Made by a program: the position numbers and the translations under genes. A stretch of DNA of 24,552 bases from Proteobacteria bacterium SPGG2. GTDB lineage: Bacteria; Pseudomonadota; Gammaproteobacteria; Acidiferrobacterales; SPGG2. How positions within the stretch are numbered: position 1 is the first letter of the stretch; each line of letters opens with the position of its first letter. The stretch covers positions 1 through 24,552 of the forward strand of contig LXTK01000252.1 in NCBI GenBank assembly GCA_001643475.1, written 5' to 3'. This document shows, in pieces, positions 1 to 8,267 of the stretch. The notes below the pieces were generated by a model. It was not told the origin of the DNA and searched no databases. It worked only from the letters and a program-made list of their open reading frames with translations.

Positions 1-33
1 TCTATGGCAGACATTTGTGACGGGGATGTCGCG

Positions 34-39
34 TATAAT
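34..39 (+). promoter_or_regulatory. Possible -10 box upstream of the PLD-like gene
   Basis: A perfect TATAAT lies 70 bases before the PLD-like start codon. No good -35 sits at 16-18 bases. The nearest partial match, CAGACA at 8-13, is 20 bases away. It may be a weak or activator-dependent promoter, or a chance match. Confidence 0.3.
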
Positions 40-109
40 TGCGCCCATGAGTAGACGCACTGTGTGTGAGGTAGCACACCCACCCGATGGCGGTCTATAG
101 AAGAAAACG

Positions 110-1543
110 ATGGTTAGGAAGCGTGATACGTACACTACGACCTTTAGGCGCCACGCTTTGTTGCCCCGTCTGACAAGTTTGGCGCTCGCGAGCGTTGTTG
201 CCGGCTGGCTGCCGAGCATCGCGACTGCTGACGTGTTTCGCATTATCGATTCGGGTCAAGCGGCGGCGCAGGTACGAGTCGATATGATTCAGCAGGCGCG
301 CCACGAGATCGCGATCGAACTTCACCGCGCCTCAAATGACGGATTAGTACTTTCTTACCTCGCGTTACTACGGGATGCCGTACGCCGTGGCACCGAGGTG
401 AGGTTTCTTATCGACGCGTCATTTAATAAGATTCCAAAATCTATTCAAGCCCACCTGGTTCAAGAAGGCATCCTGATGAAGGAATATCATCCGCCTCGGT
501 TAACCAAACGCGGTTGGATCACCAAGCGCTTGCACGACAAAGTCATTCTGACTGACCGAACGCAGATGTTGATAGGCGGGCGTAATCTTGAATATCCATT
601 CTTTGGTGTCGCCAAAAAAAGTTATGTAAAGAAGGTTTATATAGATCGAGATGCTTATCTCCAAGGCGCGGTAGCAGAGGTTGCGCACCAATATTTCATG
701 CAACTCTGGAATAGTGTTGAAGTCATGGATGCAAGGTTGGGACGCTATGATCAAAGATATCTGACTCGAAACTGCCGTCTGTTGCGGGGAGAAGACAATC
801 GCTGCGCTGAGTCCAAGACCGAAGCTCTGAGAGGGATCAAGCGTGCGGCGGCACTGTTAGATAGGCACCGCGCAGAGCTAGCCAGTGATAGTTTGGTGCA
901 ACTCGATAGCGGCACAGATTGGTCGATCGGCCAGCGTGACATTGATGGTGTCCAATTTCTCCATGACCCGATTGGCCGTAAAGGTAAGGAGCCAGGGACA
1001 TTTCAAGCCGTACTCGAGTATATGGACATGGCTGAAAAATCCATCGTCATCGAGTCGCCTTACTTTATCCTTTCGAAGAACTCCAAAAAAATACTGCGGC
1101 GAGCAATCGATCGAGGCGTAAAGGTGCGTGTGCTTACCAATTCGCTGGCCTCGACCCAGAATTTCTTTGCCCACGGTGGGTATGTAGGTAAGAAGAAACG
1201 TCTAGTGCGTATGGGGCTTGAGGTTTGGGAATACAAAGGCCCGAAAATGTTGCATGCAAAAACTGTTCTCATTGACGATAAATTGGTGATTATCGGGAAT
1301 TTTAACATAGATCCGCGTTCCGAATTTTTGAATACTGAACTCGCAGTCGTTGCACAAGATGAGCAACTTGCGCGGCAGTTGCAGTCATCCATGGATGGCC
1401 ACCTTGAGAATGCCTGGTTGATCGGCTCCAATGGCAAGGCGGTGGGTGAGAGTAAACTTTTCCCGAACACCAAGATGAGCAAGATCATCAAGCTTCGCGC
1501 CTATCAACTGCTGCTGGTGCCGCTGATTAGAGATCAGCTTTAA
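110..1543 (+). CDS. Exported phospholipase D-like protein (two HKD motifs)
   Basis: A 477-residue member of the phospholipase D superfamily, which moves phosphatidyl groups or hydrolyses phosphodiesters through two HxKxxxxD motifs. Both are intact: H142-K144-D149 (LHDKVILTD) and H382-K384-D389 (LHAKTVLID), each followed by the usual GxxN segment (GGRNLE, GNFNID). The second half carries the STQNFFAHGGY stretch seen in ClsC/YmdC-like cardiolipin synthases. The first 40 residues are a basic, then hydrophobic signal peptide ending near SIATA, so the protein is probably periplasmic, unlike cytoplasmic or membrane cardiolipin synthases. The ATG start is preceded by a purine-rich AGAAGAAAA stretch, a weak ribosome binding site. 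A TPAT transporter follows on the same strand after 98 bases. Substrate is unknown: cardiolipin-synthase-like activity, a secreted phospholipase or another phosphodiesterase all fit. Confidence 0.88.
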   Translation: MVRKRDTYTTTFRRHALLPRLTSLALASVVAGWLPSIATADVFRIIDSGQAAAQVRVDMIQQARHEIAIELHRASNDGLVLSYLALLRDAVRRGTEVRFLIDASFNKIPKSIQAHLVQEGILMKEYHPPRLTKRGWITKRLHDKVILTDRTQMLIGGRNLEYPFFGVAKKSYVKKVYIDRDAYLQGAVAEVAHQYFMQLWNSVEVMDARLGRYDQRYLTRNCRLLRGEDNRCAESKTEALRGIKRAAALLDRHRAELASDSLVQLDSGTDWSIGQRDIDGVQFLHDPIGRKGKEPGTFQAVLEYMDMAEKSIVIESPYFILSKNSKKILRRAIDRGVKVRVLTNSLASTQNFFAHGGYVGKKKRLVRMGLEVWEYKGPKMLHAKTVLIDDKLVIIGNFNIDPRSEFLNTELAVVAQDEQLARQLQSSMDGHLENAWLIGSNGKAVGESKLFPNTKMSKIIKLRAYQLLLVPLIRDQL

Positions 1544-1574
1544 TCCCGTCAACCAACGCACATACTGAGCGAGC

Positions 1575-1601
1575 TATATCTGGGCGGTTAGGGCAGATAT
1601 A
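1575..1601. repeat. Inverted repeat (8-bp arms) overlapping a TATAAT
   Basis: TATATCTG at 1575-1582 and CAGATATA at 1594-1601 are perfect 8-base arms around an 11-base loop. The right arm overlaps a TATAAT at 1598-1603, a possible -10 for the transporter operon. There is no T-run after it, so it looks more like an operator than a terminator. No bound regulator can be named from sequence. Confidence 0.45.
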
Positions 1602-1641
1602 ATGCTGTTTGCTTGAAGAGGGCGCACGACAGAAAAAAACA

Positions 1642-2601
1642 ATGGATGGATCTAGGCCGCACCAACCTCCAGAAGACAGAATCAATTACCGTCTTTCGCC
1701 TATCTTCACCTTAGTGATCTTGGGTTTACTCGTCACCACTGGGTGCTCAGTAAAGAAGTTTGTCGCCAAGCGCGTGGGCAATGTGTTTTCGAACAGTGGC
1801 ACCGTGTACGCCTCGGATGACGATATAGAGCTCGTTGGTTCGGCAATCCCTTTTGGTTTAAAGACTATAGAAAGTCTTTTGGCTGAGGTACCCGAACATT
1901 ACGACTTGTTGATAGCGGCCGCCCGTGGTTTTACGCAATATGCGTATGCTTATGTTGCTCTGCCCGCCTTTGAAGCGGAAGAAAGTAATCGCCGCCGGTC
2001 ACAGGAACTTCGAAAGCGCGCTAAACGTCTATATATCAGGGGCCGCGACTACGCCCTTCGGGCGTTGGAGTTAAGCCATCCTGAGTTTGTCGCGAACCTT
2101 CGGCAGGATTCGCACGCTACACTTGCTAATCTTAAGACTAAGCACGTGCCTGAACTTTATTGGGCGGCGGTTTCGTGGAGTGCGGCGATCTCTATGGACA
2201 AACAAGATATGGACTTGGTTGCCGATCTGCACCTTATCGAGCCGATGATTAGGCGTTGTTTGGTGTTGGATGATGAGTTCGATAATGGAGCTATCCATGA
2301 CTTCATGATCACGTTCGAGGCCAGCCGCTCCAGCGCGCAGGGTGGTAGTGCTGAAAGGGCCCGACGACATTTTGAGCGTGCGATGGCCCTTGCTGACGGC
2401 CGGAAAATTGCTCCGCTCGTGTCTGTAGCGGAATCTGTCTCGGTCAGTGCCCAGAACCGCAAAGAGTTTCGCGCCTTACTGCGACGAGCATTGAGCTTCG
2501 ACGTCGATTCAGCCCGTGAGTATCGACTCGCAAACTTGATAGCGCAAAAACGAGCACGATTGCTTATGTCTAGGATCGACGATCTTTTTATTGGTGAGTG
2601 A
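1642..2601 (+). CDS. TatT-like lipoprotein, T component of a TPAT TRAP transporter
   Basis: This lipoprotein resembles the TRAP-associated T component (Tp0956/TatT family), a helical TPR-like periplasmic protein that partners the binding protein in TPAT transporters. From the chosen ATG it has 319 residues. A hydrophobic stretch ends in a lipobox (LLVTTGC) with the lipid-modified cysteine at residue 35. The rest is rich in Ala, Arg and Glu and looks all-helical, with the family-like LLAEVPEHYDLLIAAARGFTQ region after the N-terminus. A TTG at 1609 opens the frame further, but the TATAAT at 1598-1603 would place transcription start near 1610, which favours ATG 1642. The stop is 3 bases before the DctP-like gene, so the two are almost certainly cotranscribed. 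The family call comes from residue pattern plus context. Confidence 0.8.
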   Translation: MDGSRPHQPPEDRINYRLSPIFTLVILGLLVTTGCSVKKFVAKRVGNVFSNSGTVYASDDDIELVGSAIPFGLKTIESLLAEVPEHYDLLIAAARGFTQYAYAYVALPAFEAEESNRRRSQELRKRAKRLYIRGRDYALRALELSHPEFVANLRQDSHATLANLKTKHVPELYWAAVSWSAAISMDKQDMDLVADLHLIEPMIRRCLVLDDEFDNGAIHDFMITFEASRSSAQGGSAERARRHFERAMALADGRKIAPLVSVAESVSVSAQNRKEFRALLRRALSFDVDSAREYRLANLIAQKRARLLMSRIDDLFIGE

Positions 2602-2604
2602 TAG

Positions 2605-3630
2605 ATGAAACTAACGCAGATACTCCTGGCAACATGCCTGGCTTTGTTCGCGGTCAATGCGAGCGCTAAAAACGTAGTAATAAAGTTGGCTACCGTCGCG
2701 CCGAAGGACTCCACCTGGCACGAATTTCTGCTAGACCTCGATGACAAGTGGCGAGAAGCGTCCGGCGAAACGGTTAGACTAAAGATTTTCGCGGGTACGT
2801 TGGGCGATGAAGATGACATCATGCGTCGGATTCGTATTGGCCAGCTCGACGCTGCCACCGTGACGAGCGCGGGCTTGAGTACGGTGCATGCGGCGGCCAA
2901 GGCCTTTCATATCCCGTTGGCCTTTGCTTCCTACGAGGAACTGGACTACGTACAAAGTCGTATCGCGAAAACACTGGAAGCAGTGCTAAAGGAGAAGGGC
3001 ATTATCGTGCTCAGCTGGGGTGATGCCGGCTGGGTGCACTTTTTTACTAAATCTCCCGTGCGCTACCCGAACGATCTGCGAAAACAGAAACTTTTCGTGT
3101 GGGCCGCCGGCGACGCGACCGCGGTCGAAGAGCTGTGGAAGAAAATGGGATTCAAGCCGGTGCCGTTGTCATCGGTCGACATGCTGCCGGCGCTGCAAAC
3201 CGGGATGATTACGGCCTACCAGGCGCCGCCGCTTGCAGCGCTCGCCAATCAATGGTTCGCCTTTACAGACTCGATGACGGACTTGAAATGGGCGCCGCTG
3301 ACCGGTGCAACCGTAATCAGTACCAGAGCCTGGTCAAGAATTCCCGCCGACTTGCGCCCGATCTTGCTCAAGCTCGCACAAGAAGCCGGCGTTAAGCTAC
3401 GCAACGACGTCCGGGAGCTGGAACAAAACGCCATTGCCGCGATGGTTAAGCGAGGGCTGCAAGTAGTCCCGGTGCCGCCCGAGGCCTTAAAGGAATGGGA
3501 AGCGCTCACGCAATCGGTGTATGCGGACATTCGTGGCAAGATCGTGCCCGCGGAGTATTTCGATGAAGTATTGAGACTGCGTGACGAATTCCGTGCCAGC
3601 GGCAGCGGCTCGGCGAAATCGAGCGACTAA
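2605..3630 (+). CDS. dctP: TRAP transporter substrate-binding protein (DctP/TatP type)
   Basis: A 341-residue periplasmic solute receptor of the DctP family. It captures substrate and hands it to the TRAP permease encoded next. The signal peptide ends near NASA at residues 18-21, followed by KNVVIKLATVAPKDSTW, the typical first strand and loop. The VDMLPALQTGMITAYQAPP segment near residues 190-205 matches the conserved DctP block (SDVYTALQTGVVDG type). In classical receptors an Arg in a KIRVP-like motif binds the ligand carboxylate. Here the aligned stretch reads KLFVWAAGD, with F164 where that Arg would be. This is a manual alignment but fits TPAT receptors with non-acid ligands. No lipobox is seen, so it should be soluble in the periplasm. 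Substrate is unknown. Confidence 0.9.
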   Translation: MKLTQILLATCLALFAVNASAKNVVIKLATVAPKDSTWHEFLLDLDDKWREASGETVRLKIFAGTLGDEDDIMRRIRIGQLDAATVTSAGLSTVHAAAKAFHIPLAFASYEELDYVQSRIAKTLEAVLKEKGIIVLSWGDAGWVHFFTKSPVRYPNDLRKQKLFVWAAGDATAVEELWKKMGFKPVPLSSVDMLPALQTGMITAYQAPPLAALANQWFAFTDSMTDLKWAPLTGATVISTRAWSRIPADLRPILLKLAQEAGVKLRNDVRELEQNAIAAMVKRGLQVVPVPPEALKEWEALTQSVYADIRGKIVPAEYFDEVLRLRDEFRASGSGSAKSSD

Positions 3631-3644
3631 CAGACTCATCCCCC

Positions 3645-5528
3645 GTGCATTGGGCACATAAAGCAGGCCGGGCTACGCAATCTCTTGCGTATAGCGTGGA
3701 ACGTGGCGTCACCGCCGTGGCGCTGCTGGCCATCGTATTGCTGCCGCTGATCGAGGTTGTCGGACGTGCCTTGTTCGGTGTGGGCATTCCCGGTTCTATC
3801 GATTATGTGCGCCACCTGACGCTTTGGGTCGCTTTCTTGGGCGCGGCCGTGGCGGCTAGCCAGGGTCGACATCTGGCGTTGGGCTTCGCTTCGTTCTTGC
3901 ACGAACAGTGGCACCGTGCGGCGACTATACTTGCAGGTTCCGTGGCAACGGCAGTTGCGTTCCTGCTCGCCGGTGCTTCGTTATACATGGTGTGGGTCGA
4001 TACGGCCGATCCCACCACGCTCGGCGGCATCGTCCCGCGGTGGGCCGCTGAGATCGTTATGCCTCTGGGATTTGCCGTTATCGGCCTTCGCTTCCTTTGG
4101 CGCACCCCGGGCGGGTATTGGGGGCGGGCTATTGCCCTCGCCGTGACTTTTCTCGCCGTGATTTTTTTAGCCGCCGGGCTCGCCTTCTGGCCAGCGGAAA
4201 GCCGCTCGCTATTGCTGCTCCCCGGAGCTTTCGTGATCCTGGTCGCCGCCGTCGCCGGTGCCCCTATATTTGTAGTATTGGGAGCGGCGGCGATGCTATT
4301 GTTTTTCGTGGACGCGACGGCGCTTGAGTTGACTGCGACCGAGTTCTATCGAATCGTGGAGCCGCTCGCACCCATCCCGCTGGAGGCCTATCGTATTGCG
4401 TCCAACCCGATACTACCCACCATACCGTTGTTTACCTTGGCGGGCACGATACTGGCCGAAGGTAAGGCGTCGGCACGGTTGGCGCGTCTTTTCCACGCGC
4501 TATTCGGCTGGATTCCCGGGGGTACCGCCGTTGCTACCATCGGCGTCTGCGCCTTCTTTACCACCTTCACCGGCGGTTCCGGTGTCACCATTTTGGCCCT
4601 CGGCGGTTTATTGCTGCCAGTGCTTCTACGCGAGGGCTATGGCGAGCGTTTTTCGCTTGGTGCGCTGACGGCTTCGGGCAGTCTAGGAATCCTGCTACCT
4701 CCAAGCTTGTTGGTTATTCTCTACGGCGTGTCCGCACACACGCCCATAGATCGGCTCTTTTTGGCCGGCCTGGTTCCGGGCGTGATGTTGGTTGCGATGG
4801 TTGGCATCTATGCGGTCTACAACGGTTGGACGCTCAGCGCTAGTGGCAGTCGGTTCGACGCACGTGAGGCGCGATCGGCGATTATTGAGGCGAAGTGGGA
4901 GGTGTTATTGCCGATCGCGGTGCTTTACGGGATCTTTTCCGGTCATGCCACATTGGTAGAGATTGCCGGTTTAGTTGCGTTGTATACGCTAGTGTTGGAA
5001 TTTGTTGTTCATCGCGACCTCAAGTTAACCCAGGATTTGGCCCGCATTCTGGTGGAGGCGGCAGTGATGATCGGCGGCATCATGATTATTTTGGCAACCG
5101 CCATGGGGCTTACCAATTACCTTATCTATACGGATATACCGGCGTTGGCGACAGCATGGGTGCAAGCTGGAATTGAATCGCCATGGGTATTTCTGCTCGC
5201 GCTCAATGGGTTTCTGTTAATAGCAGGCTGCCTGTTGGACATCTTCTCAGCCCTGGTGGTGATTGTGCCCTTGATCCTACCGGTGGCTATGGCGTTTGGC
5301 ATAGACCCGCTACACCTAGGGGTCATTTTTCTCGCCAACATGCAGCTCGGGTATTTGACCCCACCGGTAGGCATGAATTTGTTCTTGGCGTCGTTTCGAT
5401 TTAAGCGACCACTTTTGGAGATTTGTACTGCGTCTATGCCGTTTTTTTTGATAATGGCGGCCGGCGTATTGATGATCACCTTCTTCCCTGCCTTGAGTGT
5501 CGGTGTTGTCAGCGCTCTCGGTTTCTGA
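3645..5528 (+). CDS. TRAP transporter fused small-large permease (DctQM)
   Basis: A 627-residue inner-membrane protein joining the four-helix Q subunit and the multi-spanning M subunit, which drives ion-coupled uptake with the preceding receptor. The Q part covers about residues 1-150, with DYVRHLTLWVAFLGAAVA and a GGIVPRWAAEIVMPLGF loop-helix typical of DctQ. An extra hydrophobic linker region follows (about 155-230), then the M part with FTGGSGVTILALGGLLLP, GSLGILLPPSLLVILYG and LGYLTPPVGMNLFLAS, all hallmark DctM segments. Start is GTG, 14 bases after the dctP stop. No clear Shine-Dalgarno is visible, so translation may be coupled to dctP. Fused QM permeases are common, including in TPAT systems. 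Confidence 0.92.
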   Translation: MHWAHKAGRATQSLAYSVERGVTAVALLAIVLLPLIEVVGRALFGVGIPGSIDYVRHLTLWVAFLGAAVAASQGRHLALGFASFLHEQWHRAATILAGSVATAVAFLLAGASLYMVWVDTADPTTLGGIVPRWAAEIVMPLGFAVIGLRFLWRTPGGYWGRAIALAVTFLAVIFLAAGLAFWPAESRSLLLLPGAFVILVAAVAGAPIFVVLGAAAMLLFFVDATALELTATEFYRIVEPLAPIPLEAYRIASNPILPTIPLFTLAGTILAEGKASARLARLFHALFGWIPGGTAVATIGVCAFFTTFTGGSGVTILALGGLLLPVLLREGYGERFSLGALTASGSLGILLPPSLLVILYGVSAHTPIDRLFLAGLVPGVMLVAMVGIYAVYNGWTLSASGSRFDAREARSAIIEAKWEVLLPIAVLYGIFSGHATLVEIAGLVALYTLVLEFVVHRDLKLTQDLARILVEAAVMIGGIMIILATAMGLTNYLIYTDIPALATAWVQAGIESPWVFLLALNGFLLIAGCLLDIFSALVVIVPLILPVAMAFGIDPLHLGVIFLANMQLGYLTPPVGMNLFLASFRFKRPLLEICTASMPFFLIMAAGVLMITFFPALSVGVVSALGF

Positions 5529-5997
5529 CTCGCGGTGGTGGACCGACCGCTATTCACAGGTCTCGATTGAGGGTATTTTTAAGGCCAACCCTGACCGGCG
5601 GCGCAGTTGACGCTTGTCTACCGTTTTTTGGCGACATGGGAACGGCGCGTAGGCATGCGGTTGGCACAGAAATTGAATGTAGATCAAACGTTTGGAGGCA
5701 GGTGCGAAGGTGCGGGCGGTTTGTGCCTCGCCATTTGTTGGTAGGGGTCACGGCTGATGACTATGACGGTTCCATCGGGTATTTTCATGGTCTACGCTTA
5801 GCCTAAGCAGGGGGTTGACAACCTAAGGGGCGTTTAACCGGGACACTGCTTAGCAAAAGCCCGAAAATAGGGCGCACTGAATTAAAATAACCGGAGGAGT
5901 CACAGGATATACTGCGGCACCGGCTGCGTATTAATGCGGACCGGGCCCGGTAGAAGGCTGCATGTTTCAAGGTCACGAATTTCGGGAGATCGCATAA
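5529..5997. other. Gene-poor interval before the GGDEF-EAL gene
   Basis: I find no convincing gene in these 469 bases. Open frames here have no recognisable similarity. The interval holds a palindromic cluster at 5796-5854, a strong GGAGGAG at 5893-5899 with no sensible start codon 5-10 bases after it, a perfect 12-base palindrome ACCGGGCCCGGT at 5940-5951, and the actual ribosome binding site GGGAG at 5984-5988. It probably contains the promoter and leader of the signalling gene. Confidence 0.5.
5796..5854. repeat. Nested inverted repeats upstream of the GGDEF-EAL gene
   Basis: Three nested elements are visible: GCTTA-gcc-TAAGC at 5796-5808, CTAAGCAG at 5803-5810 paired with CTGCTTAG at 5846-5853, and GGTT-gac-AACC at 5813-5823. 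A consensus -35 TTGACA at 5815-5820 lies inside, but no -10 stands at the right distance. This could be an operator, a leader RNA fold or a decayed element. Confidence 0.45.
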
Positions 5998-7824
5998 GTG
6001 GCAGCAACAACAAGTCAGAGCTTGGCCAAGAACGTCCGGTTGCTCAAAGGAACGGCAAGCAAATATGCCATTTATGGTGTAATTATCGCCTTCATAGCGA
6101 TCGCCGTTGCCACCAGCGGCGCCGCCTACTTTCAGTCAGGCACTATTACGATCAGTGGCCTGATCGACGCCCAAAAGAGCAACGGTGCCCTCTGGTTGCT
6201 CGATTTCATGCCATTTTTCTTCGCTTTCTGGGGACAGTATGTGAGTGCCGTCATGGCCTACGAAGCGAGTGCCATGGTAATCGACCAGACGAGCGAACTC
6301 CGGGCGCAAACGACTGCACTCGAACAGCGAGCCATGCACGATGTTACGCATGACGCGCTCACCGATTTGCCCAACCGCGTATTGTTTCGGGATCGACTCG
6401 AGCAGGCGCTGCACGCCGCCCAGCACGATAGCACGCATACAGCGATCTTGATGATGGATCTGGATCGCTTTAAGGAAATCAACGATACACTCGGGCACTT
6501 CAATGGTGATCGCTTGTTGAAGCAAGTCGCAGCTCGTCTGCAAGGGATCATACAGGAGCCGGCTACCGTCGCCCGACTGGGCGGCGATGAGTTTGCGATC
6601 TTGCTGCCCAAGATCCTGGTGGTCAAGGATGCGACAGAGGTTGCCCGCAAGATCGGCAAGGCCCTTCAAGCCCCGTTTGGTTTGGAAGGATTGAAGCTTG
6701 ATGTCCAGGCCAGCATCGGCATTGCCGTCTACCCCGAGCATGGATCTGATGCGGACACACTGTTGCAGCGCGCGGACGTCGCCATGTACATGGCGAAGCA
6801 AGAGAAAACCGGTTACATCGTTTACGATCCCAAACACGATAAGCACAGCCCGCATCGATTGACGCTAATGGGTGAGTTGCGCCACGCCATCGAAAGTGAC
6901 GAATTGGTACTGTATTACCAACCCAAGGCCAAGATTAAGACCGGTGAGATTGCCGAGGTTGAGGCGTTGGTCCGTTGGCAACACCCGCAACATGATCTGA
7001 TGCCGCCGGATGAATTTATTCCGTTGGCAGAACGCACGGGCCTGATAAAGCCGTTGACGATATGGGTGCTGAACCATGCCCTGCGACAGCACAGCATCTG
7101 GAAGGAACAGGGTCTCGATATTGGGGTCGCCGTGAATATGTCGGCGCACGGCCTGCTCGACTTGGAGTTGCCTGATCTCATTGCCGGTGTTTTGGCATCT
7201 CATAATGCCGCACCGGATCGGCTTGTCCTGGAGATCACGGAAACCAGCATCATGGTCGATCAAGAGCGCGCATTGCAGATACTAACCCGGCTTGCCGACA
7301 TGGGCGTGCGACTATCCATCGACGACTTCGGCACCGGTTATTCGTCACTCGCCTACCTAAGCAAACTGCCGGTGTGTGAGATAAAGATCGACAAGTCCTT
7401 CGTAATGGACATGAATGAGAACGAGAAGCACGCCATGATCGTGCGTGCCACTATCGATCTGGCCCACAACCTTGGGCTCGAAGTAATTGCTGAAGGCACG
7501 TGCGCCAAAGAGATATTCGCGCAGTTAGAGAGCCTCGATTGCGATGCGGCACAAGGTCATTACATAAGCCCGCCGATTAGTGCCGAGGAATTCGAGCACT
7601 GGCGCAACGAATCGCAGTGGCGACCCAAATATGTGCCGAGTGACAAGGTAAGTATCGCCCAACTCATAGATACGGAATCGATGTCTGGTACACGAATGGG
7701 CAATCCCAGTTTAATTGACGACCCCGAGCTCAAGGCTGAAAAGTCGGCCGCCAACACAAAAATCCGCGACCTCGAAAACTACATCGGGCAGCTGGACGGC
7801 AAACTGAAGCGTTCTGGCGGCTGA
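5998..7824 (+). CDS. Membrane-bound GGDEF-EAL c-di-GMP protein
   Basis: A 608-residue inner-membrane protein with both c-di-GMP synthesis (GGDEF) and breakdown (EAL) domains. Two hydrophobic helices (about 23-45 and 64-88) anchor it, followed by a short coiled linker, GGDEF (about 115-280), EAL (about 295-545) and a charged, coiled C-terminal tail. The GGDEF motif at 195-199 is intact, and DLDRFKEINDTLGH is the expected metal-binding block. The inhibitory RxxD site is absent: the equivalent residues 186-189 read QEPA. EAL catalytic features are present: E322-A323-L324, NMS, EITETS, D442-D443 in DDFGTGYSS, KIDKSF, AEG and the CDAAQG glutamine. Both activities are thus plausible. Start is GTG with GGGAG 9 bases upstream, which also keeps the first helix near the N-terminus. 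There is no periplasmic sensor of note. Confidence 0.92.
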   Translation: MAATTSQSLAKNVRLLKGTASKYAIYGVIIAFIAIAVATSGAAYFQSGTITISGLIDAQKSNGALWLLDFMPFFFAFWGQYVSAVMAYEASAMVIDQTSELRAQTTALEQRAMHDVTHDALTDLPNRVLFRDRLEQALHAAQHDSTHTAILMMDLDRFKEINDTLGHFNGDRLLKQVAARLQGIIQEPATVARLGGDEFAILLPKILVVKDATEVARKIGKALQAPFGLEGLKLDVQASIGIAVYPEHGSDADTLLQRADVAMYMAKQEKTGYIVYDPKHDKHSPHRLTLMGELRHAIESDELVLYYQPKAKIKTGEIAEVEALVRWQHPQHDLMPPDEFIPLAERTGLIKPLTIWVLNHALRQHSIWKEQGLDIGVAVNMSAHGLLDLELPDLIAGVLASHNAAPDRLVLEITETSIMVDQERALQILTRLADMGVRLSIDDFGTGYSSLAYLSKLPVCEIKIDKSFVMDMNENEKHAMIVRATIDLAHNLGLEVIAEGTCAKEIFAQLESLDCDAAQGHYISPPISAEEFEHWRNESQWRPKYVPSDKVSIAQLIDTESMSGTRMGNPSLIDDPELKAEKSAANTKIRDLENYIGQLDGKLKRSGG

Positions 7825-7973
7825 GCCCCGCTAACTTTCCTTCCCCCTACACCACATTGCGTCGGCTTGCAGTTGCCAGCTGGCCCTGTGTCCTGCTGCG
7901 CTGCAGTGGTGGCCACGGGCTGCCAGCGTGAGTGACGCCCCACGATCCTAGGGGTGACATTCAGCGTTGCTCA

Positions 7974-7990
7974 TGCCCCCCGAGGGGGCA
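7974..7990. repeat. Short perfect inverted repeat
   Basis: TGCCCCC and GGGGGCA form a 7-base stem around CGA. No T-run follows on either strand, so it is not a standard terminator. It is about 150 bases after the GGDEF-EAL stop. Confidence 0.4.
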
Positions 7991-8247
7991 CTGACGCAGT
8001 AATCTGATCCCGTCGTGTTGCCTCGATGACGGGTGGCGGTAGACCACCTAACCCCATTTGGCCGCTGGCATGGACGGCTTCTTTGTCGGCCAGTTCACAT
8101 AAGTATATGAAATATATGGAGCGATTCGCCAAAGCCGATCCCCTAACGTGGACCCCGCTTTGTTGGGGTATCAGTTGTTGTTTCGGGCCTGAAATCGCGG
8201 GTTGTGACCGTACTGGTGGCATGGAACTTGTAATGTGGAGGGGGCTG

Positions 8248-8267
8248 GGCCGCGGGCGCGGCCTTTT
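8248..8267 (+). terminator. Terminator-like hairpin in the receiver gene leader
   Basis: GGCCGC and GCGGCC form a strong 6-base stem around GGGC (8248-8263), followed by TTTT at 8264-8267. It has the shape of an intrinsic terminator with a short T-run. Its 3' end lies only 15 bases before the GTG start of the receiver gene and next to its GGGGG ribosome binding site (about 8268-8272). It may therefore terminate or attenuate transcription, or mask initiation. Confidence 0.5.

Noticed and set aside
1609..1641. TTG start extending the TatT-like lipoprotein by 11 residues
   Set aside because: It coincides with the expected transcription start of the TATAAT at 1598-1603, has no Shine-Dalgarno, and the lipobox signal is complete from ATG 1642.
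5815..5850. Promoter built on TTGACA at 5815-5820
   Set aside because: No acceptable -10 at 15-19 bases; TTTAAC is only 12 bases away and GACACT 21.
5796..5854. Integron attC-like site
   Set aside because: A GTTTAAC core resembles one attC end, but the opposite GTTRRRY core is missing and there is no integrase or cassette nearby.
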